From Treponema sp. (GTDB lineage: Bacteria; Spirochaetota; Spirochaetia; Treponematales; Breznakiellaceae): DNA of 6,490 nt. The stretch is from positions 1 to 6,490 of the forward strand of contig JAIRLQ010000028.1 of NCBI GenBank assembly GCA_031259345.1, written 5' to 3'. The translations under genes were made by a program, and so were the position numbers. Shown here one piece after another: positions 1-6,332 of the stretch; positions within the stretch are counted from its first letter, which is position 1, and each line of letters starts with the position of its first letter. Under the pieces are notes generated by a model. That model did not search any database. It saw nothing but the letters and a program-made list of their open reading frames with translations, and was not told the origin of the DNA.

Positions 1-1049
1 TACCCGGGCTTACCGTCAGGATCGTTACACCCGGATAAAGTAAAACCATCCGTGATGGGGCTAACCGTACACAGGTACTTCCCCATCATGGCATGGACGC
101 TTAGGTGTTTTTTGAAGCCCCGGAGCCCCGGTTTCCCCATATCGTAGCCGTTATTAAGGTACTCCACACCCTCAAGATAGTCTTTAGCCATAGTCCAGTA
201 CAAAAAGACGTTAAAATTGCTAATATTTGCCTTGGCGAAATAAACATAGGCGGTACGAGATCCGGGAGGGCCGAGAATCTCCCAGATTGCGTAACCCTCC
301 GGCTTGTTGTCCACGTACAGCAGGAGACCCCGGTAAAGGCTTTCATCAAAAATTTCCTCCATGTTTTTAAGCGCGTCCCTGCCGCAGCCCGCAAATGCCC
401 GGCAGGCATCGCAGTCCTGGTAGCGGCACCACTCGTCCTCCACTTCAAAACAGGCCGGAAAATTCTCCCTCGAAAGGGGGCGGACGGAAACGCCGGGGGT
501 GTTAAAACAGCGTTTCAGGCTGTTCCGTTTGTTCAGGTTGATCCCGCCCTCCCAGGCAAGAATATCCCGGACCCGGTATACGTACTCGCTAAAACCGGCG
601 GAATACTCGCTGTCCAGGTTATAAAGCCCCGCCAGCGCCTCTTGCAGTTCCGCCAGCAGGTATTCGTCTACCGCCCAGATTTGCAGCGAGGGGAGCCCGG
701 CGCCGCGGGCCATTACACGGAGGGTTTCTATAAGATCGCCCAGTGCTTTTCGCCGGGAAACGGCATTGTCCCCGGCGGCGGAAAGGCCGTCCGGCGGCGG
801 CTGAAGGTAGACATACACCTCCCCGCCGCTGTAAAACCAGACGCTGCAGAGAAAGCCCCTGATGATCCGGTATACCGCGTTAAAACCAAAGGCCCATATA
901 GTGGAAACTGCGGCGGTAAGCTCGTGGAACTGGCGGATACCCGTATCGTAGTTTTTAAAAACCGCGTAGCTTTCCCTGCCCAGCGGAAGAAAACCGTTTC
1001 GCAGAAAAAAGAGACGGGCGGCGGCCTGGGATTCGGTCAGGCCGGGCAT
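1..1049 (-). CDS. DUF2156-family (GNAT-like, LPG-synthase C-terminal) protein, paralog 1, 3'-partial
   Basis: The frame reads 349 codons from the ATG at 1049 to the left edge without a stop, so the C-terminus lies outside the window. It aligns along its length with the next two genes upstream. Shared blocks are GFLPLG near residue 19, RGAGLPSLQI near 115-124, a GGINLNKR block near 168-175, DEWC at 205-208, a GYAIWE strand near 252-257, and DMGKPGL...FKKHLSVH near 303-319. The EWC, GYAI.E and DMG..GLR..K blocks match the DUF2156 / phosphatidylglycerol lysyltransferase C-terminal family, a GNAT-like acyl or aminoacyl transferase fold; the substrate is unknown. Cysteines at 208, 213, 216 and 222 form C-x4-C-x2-C-x5-C. 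The start overlaps the end of the upstream gene by 13 bases and an in-frame stop lies just before it, so this ATG is the earliest possible. No good Shine-Dalgarno is visible, which suggests translational coupling. No signal peptide or membrane segment is seen. Family is fairly sure; function is not. Confidence 0.8.
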   Translation of the reverse strand, partial: MPGLTESQAAARLFFLRNGFLPLGRESYAVFKNYDTGIRQFHELTAAVSTIWAFGFNAVYRIIRGFLCSVWFYSGGEVYVYLQPPPDGLSAAGDNAVSRRKALGDLIETLRVMARGAGLPSLQIWAVDEYLLAELQEALAGLYNLDSEYSAGFSEYVYRVRDILAWEGGINLNKRNSLKRCFNTPGVSVRPLSRENFPACFEVEDEWCRYQDCDACRAFAGCGRDALKNMEEIFDESLYRGLLLYVDNKPEGYAIWEILGPPGSRTAYVYFAKANISNFNVFLYWTMAKDYLEGVEYLNNGYDMGKPGLRGFKKHLSVHAMMGKYLCTVSPITDGFTLSGCNDPDGKPG

Positions 1050-2089
1050 TTTTTATACATGCAGAGGTATTTCCGGTAGTGTTCGTAGATACCCAGGTGT
1101 TTTTTAAACTGCCGCAGCCCTTCCTTTCCCATGTCCTCGTTAAGGTTGAGCGACACCACGGGCGGACAGGCGGACAGCGTTCCGGAGCCGCCGGCGGGAA
1201 GGGCCCCGCCAAGCTCATCCCTTGCCAGAATGTAGATAAGATACGCAAAAAAATTCCGGATAAGCCCCTTGCCGAAATGGAGATACACCCTGCCTTCTTC
1301 CCGCCGCTCCCAAATAAGATACCCGGCGGCATTGCCTTCCACATAGCCGAAAAGCCCGCGAAAATATTTATCATCATAAATATCCGCCATAATTTCCAGG
1401 GCCTTGTATTCGCAGCCCGCGAAGGCGCTGCAAATCGCGCAGTCCTGGAAGGCGCACCATTCCCGTTCAATATCGAGAAAAAGCCTCCGGTTATCATTAT
1501 TCATAGGCTTAATTTCTATATCTTCCCTGCCAAGCAATTTGTTCAGGTGGGTATGCTTTTTGTGGTTGATCCCCCCGCTAAGGTTGACGATATCCGCGGG
1601 CTTATACACATACTCGCTGTGATCGTCGCTGTACTCCACAGCTACCTCGTAACCCGGAACGGCCCGGTATTCCTCAAGGAAACGTTCCTCCACCGCGTAG
1701 ACCCGCAGAGAGGGAAGCCCCGCGCCCAGGGCAATGCCGTAAAGAACGTCAACAAGATCCTTAAGGGAAAACAGCGGGGCAGCAGGATCACTACCGGCCG
1801 CCGGGGAAGGATCCTTCCTGCTCCGGTTAATTTCAAAGTAAGGATCCATGCCGTTAAAAAAAAACACCGTTACCAGATCGCCGCCGATAAACCGGTAGAG
1901 TTCGTGAAAGGATCCGGTCCAGAAAGTGGAAACCGCGGGGCTAAGTTCGGAAAGAAGGCTGCTGCCCTTAAAATCACGGAACAAGGGGTAGGTTTCCCGC
2001 CCGACCGGGAGAAAACCCTGCCGCAAAAGCTTCTCCCGTACCCCGCGATCCCGGTTATTTAACTGAAGCTGGATGCCAAATTCCCCCAC
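1037..2089 (-). CDS. DUF2156-family (GNAT-like) protein, paralog 2
   Basis: This is the middle gene of the tandem triplet, 350 residues from the GTG at 2089. I chose this start because GGAGG sits 6 bases before it and because it gives an N-terminus of similar length to the paralogs. The same frame reaches back to an ATG at 2140, which would add 17 basic, poorly conserved residues and enlarge the overlap with the upstream gene from 35 to 86 bases. Shared blocks are GFLPVGRETYPLF, GAGLPSLRV, LSGGINHKK, EREWC, GYLIWE and LNEDMGKEGLRQFKKH. The last three resemble the acceptor half of DUF2156 / LPG-synthase C-terminal proteins. Cys212, 217, 220 and 226 form the same C-x4-C-x2-C-x5-C cluster as in both neighbours. 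Peculiar to this copy is an insertion of about a dozen residues rich in Gly, Ala and Pro (ALPAGGSGTLSACPP) before the NLNEDMG motif. It is probably co-transcribed with its neighbours. Biochemical role unknown. Confidence 0.85.
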   Translation of the reverse strand: MGEFGIQLQLNNRDRGVREKLLRQGFLPVGRETYPLFRDFKGSSLLSELSPAVSTFWTGSFHELYRFIGGDLVTVFFFNGMDPYFEINRSRKDPSPAAGSDPAAPLFSLKDLVDVLYGIALGAGLPSLRVYAVEERFLEEYRAVPGYEVAVEYSDDHSEYVYKPADIVNLSGGINHKKHTHLNKLLGREDIEIKPMNNDNRRLFLDIEREWCAFQDCAICSAFAGCEYKALEIMADIYDDKYFRGLFGYVEGNAAGYLIWERREEGRVYLHFGKGLIRNFFAYLIYILARDELGGALPAGGSGTLSACPPVVSLNLNEDMGKEGLRQFKKHLGIYEHYRKYLCMYKKCPA

Positions 2090-3089
2090 CCAAGTCCTCC
2101 GCCTTCGTGTAAGTACAAATATACTTGGGCCACAGTTCATGGACGCTCAAGTGGCTCTTGAAGAGCCGCAGCCCCATGCTCCCCATGTCCTCGTTTATGT
2201 TCATCCATTCAACATCGCCCATATAGTCCCGGAACATCTTGTAAATGAGGTATACAAAAAACCCTTCCCGTACCGCCTTGCCGAAATAGAGAAAGGCAAG
2301 TTTGCTGTTCATTTTTTCACAGATAATGTAGCCCTCCGGCCTGCCCCCCAGATAAAGCAAAAGGCCCTGGTGAACATGATCATCAAACAAATCGATCATG
2401 CCCGCAAGGGCCTTCTTTTCACAGCCGCCGAATGAGGCGCAGTAGGCGCAGTCCTTTCCCTGGCACCACTCCTCTTCGATGTCCATACAAACACCGGCGT
2501 TTTCATTGGTCATAAGGCGCAAGTCTACGTCCGGCAGGGCGGCGCAGCGTTTAATCCGTTTGCGTTTATAGAAGTTCACCGTACCGGAAAGCTCAAGCAG
2601 ATCCTTTATTTGATAGGCGTATTCGACATCGGAAGCCCTGCGTTCGGTTTGGATCCGGTAGCCGGGAATCCCCTCGTAATCCTTCAGGTAACATCCGTCA
2701 ATGAACTTTATCTGTAAAAACGGCAGGCCCGCCCCCCTGGCGAGGCGGTAAAGGGTGTCGATAAGCCCCGCCAGGCCGCCCTGGGCGGCGGGGTAAGCGC
2801 CGGGCCGGTGTACCGTAAAATACACCGGTTTATCCCCATGGAAATACACGGCGCAGAGGGAACCGGAGATAACTTTATAAAGCCCGTGGTAGGCGAAAGA
2901 CCAGGAGACGATGACCGGGGCGCTCATTTCCTGTAAAAGGCTATAAGCCCCATATTTTCTGAATAGGGGATAGGCCTCCTCCCCAATGGGAAGGAAACCC
3001 TGTTCCCGGAAAAAACGGCCGACCGGGATCGGCAGGAGCCCCGTTTCGAATTCCGTTTCTTTCTCAGCACAGCAAGGAATACAGCTCAC
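2055..3089 (-). CDS. DUF2156-family (GNAT-like) protein, paralog 3 (first gene of the array)
   Basis: The protein has 344 residues. The GTG at 3089 is the only reasonable upstream start, because an in-frame TAG lies four codons earlier. It carries the same ordered blocks as the two downstream genes: GFLPIGEEAYPLF near 31-43, RGAGLPFLQI near 118-127, LSGTVNFYKRKRIKR near 167-181, EEEWC at 205-209, GYIICE near 253-258, and NINEDMGSMGLRLFKSHLSVH near 297-317. The second half fits the DUF2156 / LPG-synthase C-terminal GNAT-like fold. Cys209, 214, 217 and 223 make the C-x4-C-x2-C-x5-C cluster, and the extreme N-terminus has a further three cysteines (MSCIPCC). No transmembrane helices are seen, unlike full-length MprF, so this is a soluble transferase-like protein. 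It follows the flagellin terminator, so it probably has its own promoter. No clear Shine-Dalgarno precedes the GTG. Function unknown. Confidence 0.85.
   Translation of the reverse strand: MSCIPCCAEKETEFETGLLPIPVGRFFREQGFLPIGEEAYPLFRKYGAYSLLQEMSAPVIVSWSFAYHGLYKVISGSLCAVYFHGDKPVYFTVHRPGAYPAAQGGLAGLIDTLYRLARGAGLPFLQIKFIDGCYLKDYEGIPGYRIQTERRASDVEYAYQIKDLLELSGTVNFYKRKRIKRCAALPDVDLRLMTNENAGVCMDIEEEWCQGKDCAYCASFGGCEKKALAGMIDLFDDHVHQGLLLYLGGRPEGYIICEKMNSKLAFLYFGKAVREGFFVYLIYKMFRDYMGDVEWMNINEDMGSMGLRLFKSHLSVHELWPKYICTYTKAEDLGGGIWHPASVK
2096..2100 (-). promoter_or_regulatory. Shine-Dalgarno GGAGG deciding the GTG start of paralog 2
   Basis: GGAGG on the minus strand lies 6 bases before the GTG at 2089, inside the last codons of the upstream paralog. 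It is the only strong ribosome binding site near the 5' end of this frame and argues against the further upstream ATG at 2140. Confidence 0.65.
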
Positions 3090-3178
3090 AAGGATATTCT
3101 AATGAAAAAAGAGGGTTTGTGGAAGGAGGCGGGCGGCTTTCATGGAAAAGCCGGGATCCCGGGTTTACCCTTTCCGGC

Positions 3179-3212
3179 AAAAAAAAGCCGTCCCGGACAA
3201 AGCCGGAACGGC
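3179..3212 (-). terminator. Rho-independent terminator of flagellin
   Basis: On the minus strand GCCGTTCCGG pairs with CCGGGACGGC (10 pairs, one of them G-T) around a CTTTGT loop, followed directly by eight T. It lies about 55 bases after the flagellin stop codon, separating flagellin from the downstream paralog array. Confidence 0.92.
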
Positions 3213-3228
3213 GCCTTCCCGAAAACGG

Positions 3229-3256
3229 ATGGAACAACCGGTAAAGGCTGTTCCAT
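3229..3256 (-). other. Second hairpin in the flagellin 3' untranslated region
   Basis: ATGGAACA and TGTTCCAT are perfect inverted repeats that extend through three more pairs, one a G-T, to a six-base loop. The hairpin begins 10 bases after the flagellin stop and lies before the main terminator. It has no proper T tract, so it is more likely a 3'-end mRNA stabiliser than an independent terminator. Confidence 0.5.
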
Positions 3257-3265
3257 CGCGCCAGC

Positions 3266-4126
3266 TTATTGCAGCAGCTGGAGAACCGTTTGGCCCCGCT
3301 GATTGGCCTGGGCAAGCATGGCGGTACCGGACTGGCTGAGGATCTGGTTCTTGGTATAGCCGACCATCTCGTTTGCCATGTTGGTATCGCGAATACGGGA
3401 TTCGGAAGCCTGCAAATTTTCGGCTCCGATATCCAGGCCGCGGACCGCGTGTTCCAGGCGGTTCTGGTAGGCGCCAAGATCAGCACGCTGCTTGTTGATC
3501 CTTTTAAGCGCCTCGTCAAGGGTTCCAAGGGCACGGTTGGCGCTGTCCGGATCGGACAGCGAAAGAATCGTATCGTCACCGACGTTCCGGACGCCGAGGC
3601 CCTTCGCGGTCATAGTGCCGATAAATACCTGTTCCCGCTGATCCATGTTGGCGCCGATATGGAACCACATAGAAGCTGTTACAATGTTTTCACCAATTTG
3701 CCGGCCAAATCTTCCGGTAAGAAGATTCATTCCGTTAAACTGTGCGTGGGACGCAATCCGGTCAATCTCGTCAATTAATTGCGAAACTTCAACCTGGATG
3801 TACATACGGTCTTCGTCGGAGTAGATGCCGTTCGAAGACTGAACAGCCAATTCGCGGATGCGCTGAACGATGTCCTCAGATTCCTGGAGATAGCCCTCTG
3901 TGGTCTGAATGAACGAGATACCGTTCTGGGCGTTGGTAGACGCCTGATTCAAACCGCGAATTTGGGCGCGCATTTTTTCGGAAACAGCAAGCCCCGAAGC
4001 ATCATCGCCGGCGCGGTTGATGCGCATGCCTGAAGACAGTTTTTCCATGTTTTTGTCTAAGAAAACCTGGGTAACCTTGAGGGACCTGTCGGCAAACATC
4101 GCACTTAAGTTGTGATTAATGATCAT
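3266..4126 (-). CDS. flaB: Flagellar filament core protein FlaB (periplasmic flagellin)
   Basis: A class B flagellin of 286 residues, the usual length for treponemal FlaB proteins, which build the core of the periplasmic flagellar filament. The N-terminal D0/D1 block begins MIINHNLSAMFADRSL and includes KLSSGMRINRAGDDASGLA (about 29-47) and the IRGLNQASTNAQNGISFIQ block (about 56-74). The C-terminal D1/D0 block includes INKQRADLGAYQNRLEHAV (about 210-228), AENLQASESRIRD (about 235-247) and QILSQSGTAMLAQANQ. There is almost nothing between the two halves, typical of spirochaete flagellins without the outer D2/D3 domains. No cleavable signal peptide is present, as expected for export through the flagellar type III apparatus. 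AAGGAG stands 6 bases before the ATG at 4126. The frame is open upstream to 4285, but the strong site and the conserved MIINHN start fix the real start. It is transcribed alone from a sigma-28-like promoter and ends in a strong terminator. Compared with remembered T. pallidum FlaBs, residues about 16-25 (LKVTQVFLDK) look divergent. Confidence 0.97.
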   Translation of the reverse strand: MIINHNLSAMFADRSLKVTQVFLDKNMEKLSSGMRINRAGDDASGLAVSEKMRAQIRGLNQASTNAQNGISFIQTTEGYLQESEDIVQRIRELAVQSSNGIYSDEDRMYIQVEVSQLIDEIDRIASHAQFNGMNLLTGRFGRQIGENIVTASMWFHIGANMDQREQVFIGTMTAKGLGVRNVGDDTILSLSDPDSANRALGTLDEALKRINKQRADLGAYQNRLEHAVRGLDIGAENLQASESRIRDTNMANEMVGYTKNQILSQSGTAMLAQANQRGQTVLQLLQ

Positions 4127-4334
4127 AAAACACTCCTTTGGTATTTCCGGCGCAAAACCGCCCCTTTGACGGCTTTCAATCGCCGCGGCATCCATGCCGT
4201 TGAAAGAAAATTTGTGCCATTGACCCCCGACCCACCCGTACCCGGAAGGGTGAGGGGGAAAGCGCTTTTGACGCCTTCCATCCATGAACCGATCCGCGGA
4301 GGCCCAACGGGCGCATGGATCTGATCCACTTTCA
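4127..4334 (-). other. Long structured 5' leader of the flagellin mRNA
   Basis: About 200 bases separate the predicted sigma-28 start point from the flagellin ATG. The stretch can fold into several stems. ATCCATG/CATGGAT pairs 4314-4320 with 4280-4286, enclosing GCCC/GGGC at 4302-4312. A CCCCC..CACCC / GGGTG..GGGGG stem spans 4224-4258. CTTTCAA/TTGAAAG spans 4173-4206 and encloses CGGCA-TGGA-TGCCG at 4186-4199. No protein gene is supported here, although a 70-codon frame exists. The leader suggests post-transcriptional control of flagellin; this is inference from the predicted promoter and the hairpins. Confidence 0.55.
4133..4138 (-). promoter_or_regulatory. Flagellin ribosome binding site AAGGAG
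   Basis: AAGGAG on the minus strand lies 6 bases before the flagellin ATG. It contains a GGA core that could also serve as a CsrA target together with a hairpin-loop GGA upstream in the leader. Confidence 0.85.
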
Positions 4335-4340
4335 TTCTTA

Positions 4341-4367
4341 ATATCGGAAAAGCAAAAATTGACTTTA
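4341..4367 (-). promoter_or_regulatory. Sigma-28 (FliA-type) promoter for flagellin
   Basis: On the minus strand TAAA (4367-4364) is followed after exactly 15 bases by TCCGATAT (4348-4341). The known motility sigma-factor consensus is TAAA-N15-GCCGATAA, so the -35 core and 6 of 8 bases of the -10 match with perfect spacing. It points at the flagellin gene, which agrees with sigma-28 control of late flagellar genes. Confidence 0.75.
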
Positions 4368-4428
4368 GCGGAATATTAGGGAAACGCCGATTAACTTGAC
4401 GCCAACCGCGTTTCTTTAATATTCCGCT
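4367..4428. repeat. 21-base imperfect inverted repeat between divergent promoters
   Basis: The left arm (4367-4387) and the reverse complement of the right arm (4408-4428) agree at 19 of 21 positions; the two differences are adjacent, at 4379-4380. The spacer is 20 bases. The left arm abuts the flagellin -35 element, and the candidate promoter of the guanine deaminase gene lies in the spacer and right arm. Neither predicted transcript would contain the whole repeat, so it is more likely a DNA site (operator) than an RNA hairpin. Confidence 0.8.
4396..4422 (+). promoter_or_regulatory. Weak candidate sigma-70 promoter for guanine deaminase
   Basis: TTGACG (4396-4401) matches the -35 consensus at five of six bases. 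The best -10 within reach is TAATAT at 4417-4422, with a short 15-base spacer and 4 of 6 matches. Both lie inside the inverted repeat. The position about 45 bases before the gene is right, but the -10 is poor. Confidence 0.35.
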
Positions 4429-4466
4429 TTTAAATTCCGAAAATAGAAAACGGAGAGTAATAAAAA

Positions 4467-5822
4467 ATGGAGCAAGTTGGACAGTCTAACAATTTTGTAC
4501 TAAAAGGCGATATTGTTTACAGCGCCGGCATAAATGCGCTAAAAACATTTAAAAACAGTTTTTTAATTTGCAAAAACGGCATATCAATGGGGGTTTTCCC
4601 ACAAATCCCCCGGGAGTTTTCATCCTTTCCGGTACGCGATTTTAAAGACAAACTGATTATACCCGGACTCGTCGATCTTCATTGCCACGCGCCCCAGTAT
4701 TCCCGCCGGGGTATGGGCATGGATCTGGAACTTCTTGAATGGCTTGAAAAGTATACTTTTCCGGAAGAGGCAAAATACGGCGATATGGAATATGCCCAAA
4801 ATTCCTATGCTTCTCTTGTAAAAGATTTAACCAAAAGCCCAAACACCAGGACTGTCTTTTTTGGCACCATTCATACCCCAACGGTGCTGCTCCTTATGGA
4901 AATGCTTGAAAAATCGGGACATGTAAGCGGCGTCGGCAAAGTCAATATGGACCGCAATGTCCCCGACTCAATAAGCGAAAAAACAGCGGAAGCATCCGTG
5001 GCGGCTACCCAAACCTGGCTGGAACAGTATTATGCAAAAGCCGCCTCTTTACCCAATACATTTCCGGTTTTAACCCCCCGGTTTTTGCCTTCCTGTTCCG
5101 GCAGCCTTTTAAAAGCCCTGTCCGGTTTACAAAAAAAATACCGCCTTCCGGTGCAGTCCCATTTAAGCGAAAACAAAAACGAAATCGCCTGGGTAAAAGA
5201 GCTTTTTCCGCAAAGCTCCTGTTACGGCGATGCTTACGCGGGTTTCGATCTTTTTGGGGACAGCGAAAGTTTGGAAAACAAAGCGCCGGCCATAATGGCG
5301 CACTGCGTCTGGTCCGGCAGCGAAGAAACGGCCCTTATTAAAAAACAAGGCGTCTTTGTCGCCCATTGTCCCGAATCCAATATAAACCTTTCTTCCGGAA
5401 TAGCCCCGGTACGGCATTACCTTGATATGGGCATAAAAACCGGCCTTGGAAGTGATGTCGCGGGAGGCGCGAATATTTCGATTTTTAAGGCCATGGTGTA
5501 CGCCATACAATCATCAAAATTAAGGAACTGCCTTGTTGATAAAAACGAAGCGCCCCTGACCGTAGCAGAAGCTTTTTACCTTGGCACCGCCGGGGGCGGG
5601 GAATTTTTTGCCGAAGCGGGCGGCCCGGACGCTTTAGGACCCTTGCCCGGAAAATGCGGCTCTTTTGAAGCCGGCTACGATTTTGACGCTTTGGTTATAG
5701 ACGACGGCGATTTATGCAAAGATAAAGAACTGTCTTTGGCCCAAAGGCTTGAGCGGGTTATATATCTTTGCGGCAACAGGCACATTAGCGCAAAATATGT
5801 CCGGGGCCTAAAGATACGCTGA
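4467..5822 (+). CDS. guaD: Guanine deaminase
   Basis: A cytosolic zinc amidohydrolase of 451 residues, the usual family length, that deaminates guanine to xanthine and ammonia (EC 3.5.4.3). Sequence signs in order: IIPGLVDLHCHAPQYSRRG (about 64-82), with metal ligands His72 and His74; MDRNVPD (161-167); a TPRFLPSC strand (203-210), whose Arg205 matches the substrate-contacting Arg of the family; QSHLSENKNEI (230-240), with ligand His232 and the probable proton-shuttling Glu235; AHCVWS with His279; the AHCPESNINLSSG block (299-311); and GLGSDVAGG, with Asp330 as the last ligand. These patterns separate it from cytosine deaminase and other amidohydrolases. GGAGAG lies 9 bases before the ATG. 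The gene stands alone, divergent from flagellin and convergent with the hemerythrin gene. No purine-uptake or xanthine-oxidising partner is visible in the window, so it may serve purine salvage or nitrogen release. Confidence 0.95.
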   Translation: MEQVGQSNNFVLKGDIVYSAGINALKTFKNSFLICKNGISMGVFPQIPREFSSFPVRDFKDKLIIPGLVDLHCHAPQYSRRGMGMDLELLEWLEKYTFPEEAKYGDMEYAQNSYASLVKDLTKSPNTRTVFFGTIHTPTVLLLMEMLEKSGHVSGVGKVNMDRNVPDSISEKTAEASVAATQTWLEQYYAKAASLPNTFPVLTPRFLPSCSGSLLKALSGLQKKYRLPVQSHLSENKNEIAWVKELFPQSSCYGDAYAGFDLFGDSESLENKAPAIMAHCVWSGSEETALIKKQGVFVAHCPESNINLSSGIAPVRHYLDMGIKTGLGSDVAGGANISIFKAMVYAIQSSKLRNCLVDKNEAPLTVAEAFYLGTAGGGEFFAEAGGPDALGPLPGKCGSFEAGYDFDALVIDDGDLCKDKELSLAQRLERVIYLCGNRHISAKYVRGLKIR

Positions 5823-5851
5823 ACCCGGACAGGGGAAGCGCACGTACCGGC

Positions 5852-5896
5852 AACGCAGAAAGGCCGCCCGGCGCCCCTGCGTTTAGTTTATTTTTC
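5852..5896 (+). terminator. Rho-independent terminator after guanine deaminase
   Basis: AACGCAG (5852-5858) pairs with CTGCGTT (5877-5883) around a GC-rich interior that can pair further, followed by a T-rich run with few interruptions up to 5896. It lies 29 bases after the stop codon, and its T-rich tail overlaps the last codons of the convergent hemerythrin gene. On the minus strand the hairpin is not followed by T, so it terminates poorly in that direction. Confidence 0.75.
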
Positions 5897-6304
5897 ATAT
5901 CCTTTAAGAAAATATTCCTTTGCTTCTTTATCATATTGAGGTATATGATTCAATATCCAGTTTTTTAAAAAAGAAATTACTTCAGCTAATTCCAATTCAA
6001 CTGTCCCGTTTTTTATCCCTTCAATCATTACAATTAATTCCTCTGTTATTTTATCATGCTCTTTTTTATGCTCATTATATTTTGGGTAATTTGTTTTTTC
6101 CATTATTTTTTCTTCGGTAGAAAAATGGTTTGTTAAATTTTCTATTGCGCTATCAACCGTTTTATTAAAAAATTTCATTTCTTCCCTTTTATTACCGGTA
6201 CAATGATTAATAGCGTAATTCATGAAATTTAGCAGCTCTTTATGCTGATAATCTATTTCGGCAACACCCACGGAATACTCAGGCAGCCATACAATATAAT
6301 CCAT
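5888..6304 (-). CDS. Bacteriohemerythrin
   Basis: A single-domain hemerythrin of 138 residues, a four-helix bundle that binds a non-heme di-iron centre and reversibly binds O2. All seven expected ligands are present: His21 (DYQHKELL), His60 and Glu64 (NHFSTEEKIM), His79 and His83 (NEHKKEHDK), His120 and Asp125 (NHIPQYDKE). The opening W-x3-Y-x-VGV-xx-ID pattern is typical of bacterial members. There is no signal peptide and no fused signalling domain, so it is a free cytosolic protein; roles known for the family are oxygen delivery, oxygen sensing or scavenging, and iron storage. AGGAG lies 10 bases before the ATG. Base composition is strikingly AT-rich: 15 G+C of 60 at 6061-6120 and 14 of 60 at 5941-6000, against 35 of 60 at 2701-2760 in the paralog array. 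This suggests recent acquisition. It converges on guanine deaminase and its upstream region is the 21-base tandem repeat. Confidence 0.95.
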   Translation of the reverse strand: MDYIVWLPEYSVGVAEIDYQHKELLNFMNYAINHCTGNKREEMKFFNKTVDSAIENLTNHFSTEEKIMEKTNYPKYNEHKKEHDKITEELIVMIEGIKNGTVELELAEVISFLKNWILNHIPQYDKEAKEYFLKGYEK

Positions 6305-6332
6305 GTTTTATAGTCTCCTGCCAGATCGCGTA

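Noticed and set aside
1..1049. Paralog 1 as a broken gene
   Set aside because: Translating the whole stretch by hand gives one uninterrupted frame with every family motif; it only lacks a stop because the window ends.
105..2062. Two long plus-strand open frames (about 324 and 327 codons) opposite the paralog genes
   Set aside because: They are antisense shadows. The minus strand encodes three mutually similar proteins with conserved motifs, while the plus-strand products resemble nothing, and similar antisense openness in paralogs follows from shared sequence and codon bias.
1037..2140. Paralog 2 starting at the ATG at 2140
   Set aside because: It would overlap the upstream gene by 86 bases and add a basic tail absent from the paralogs; the GTG at 2089 has a strong Shine-Dalgarno. 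I hold this with moderate confidence only.
3151..3162. 12-base perfect palindrome CCGGGATCCCGG in the gap before the paralog array
   Set aside because: It is short, lies in a GC-rich non-coding stretch next to the terminator and has no matching copies nearby; there is nothing to support it as an operator.
3266..4285. Flagellin with a 53-residue N-terminal extension from an ATG at 4285
   Set aside because: The frame is open, but flagellins of this family begin at MIINHN, and the AAGGAG directly before the ATG at 4126 marks that as the start.
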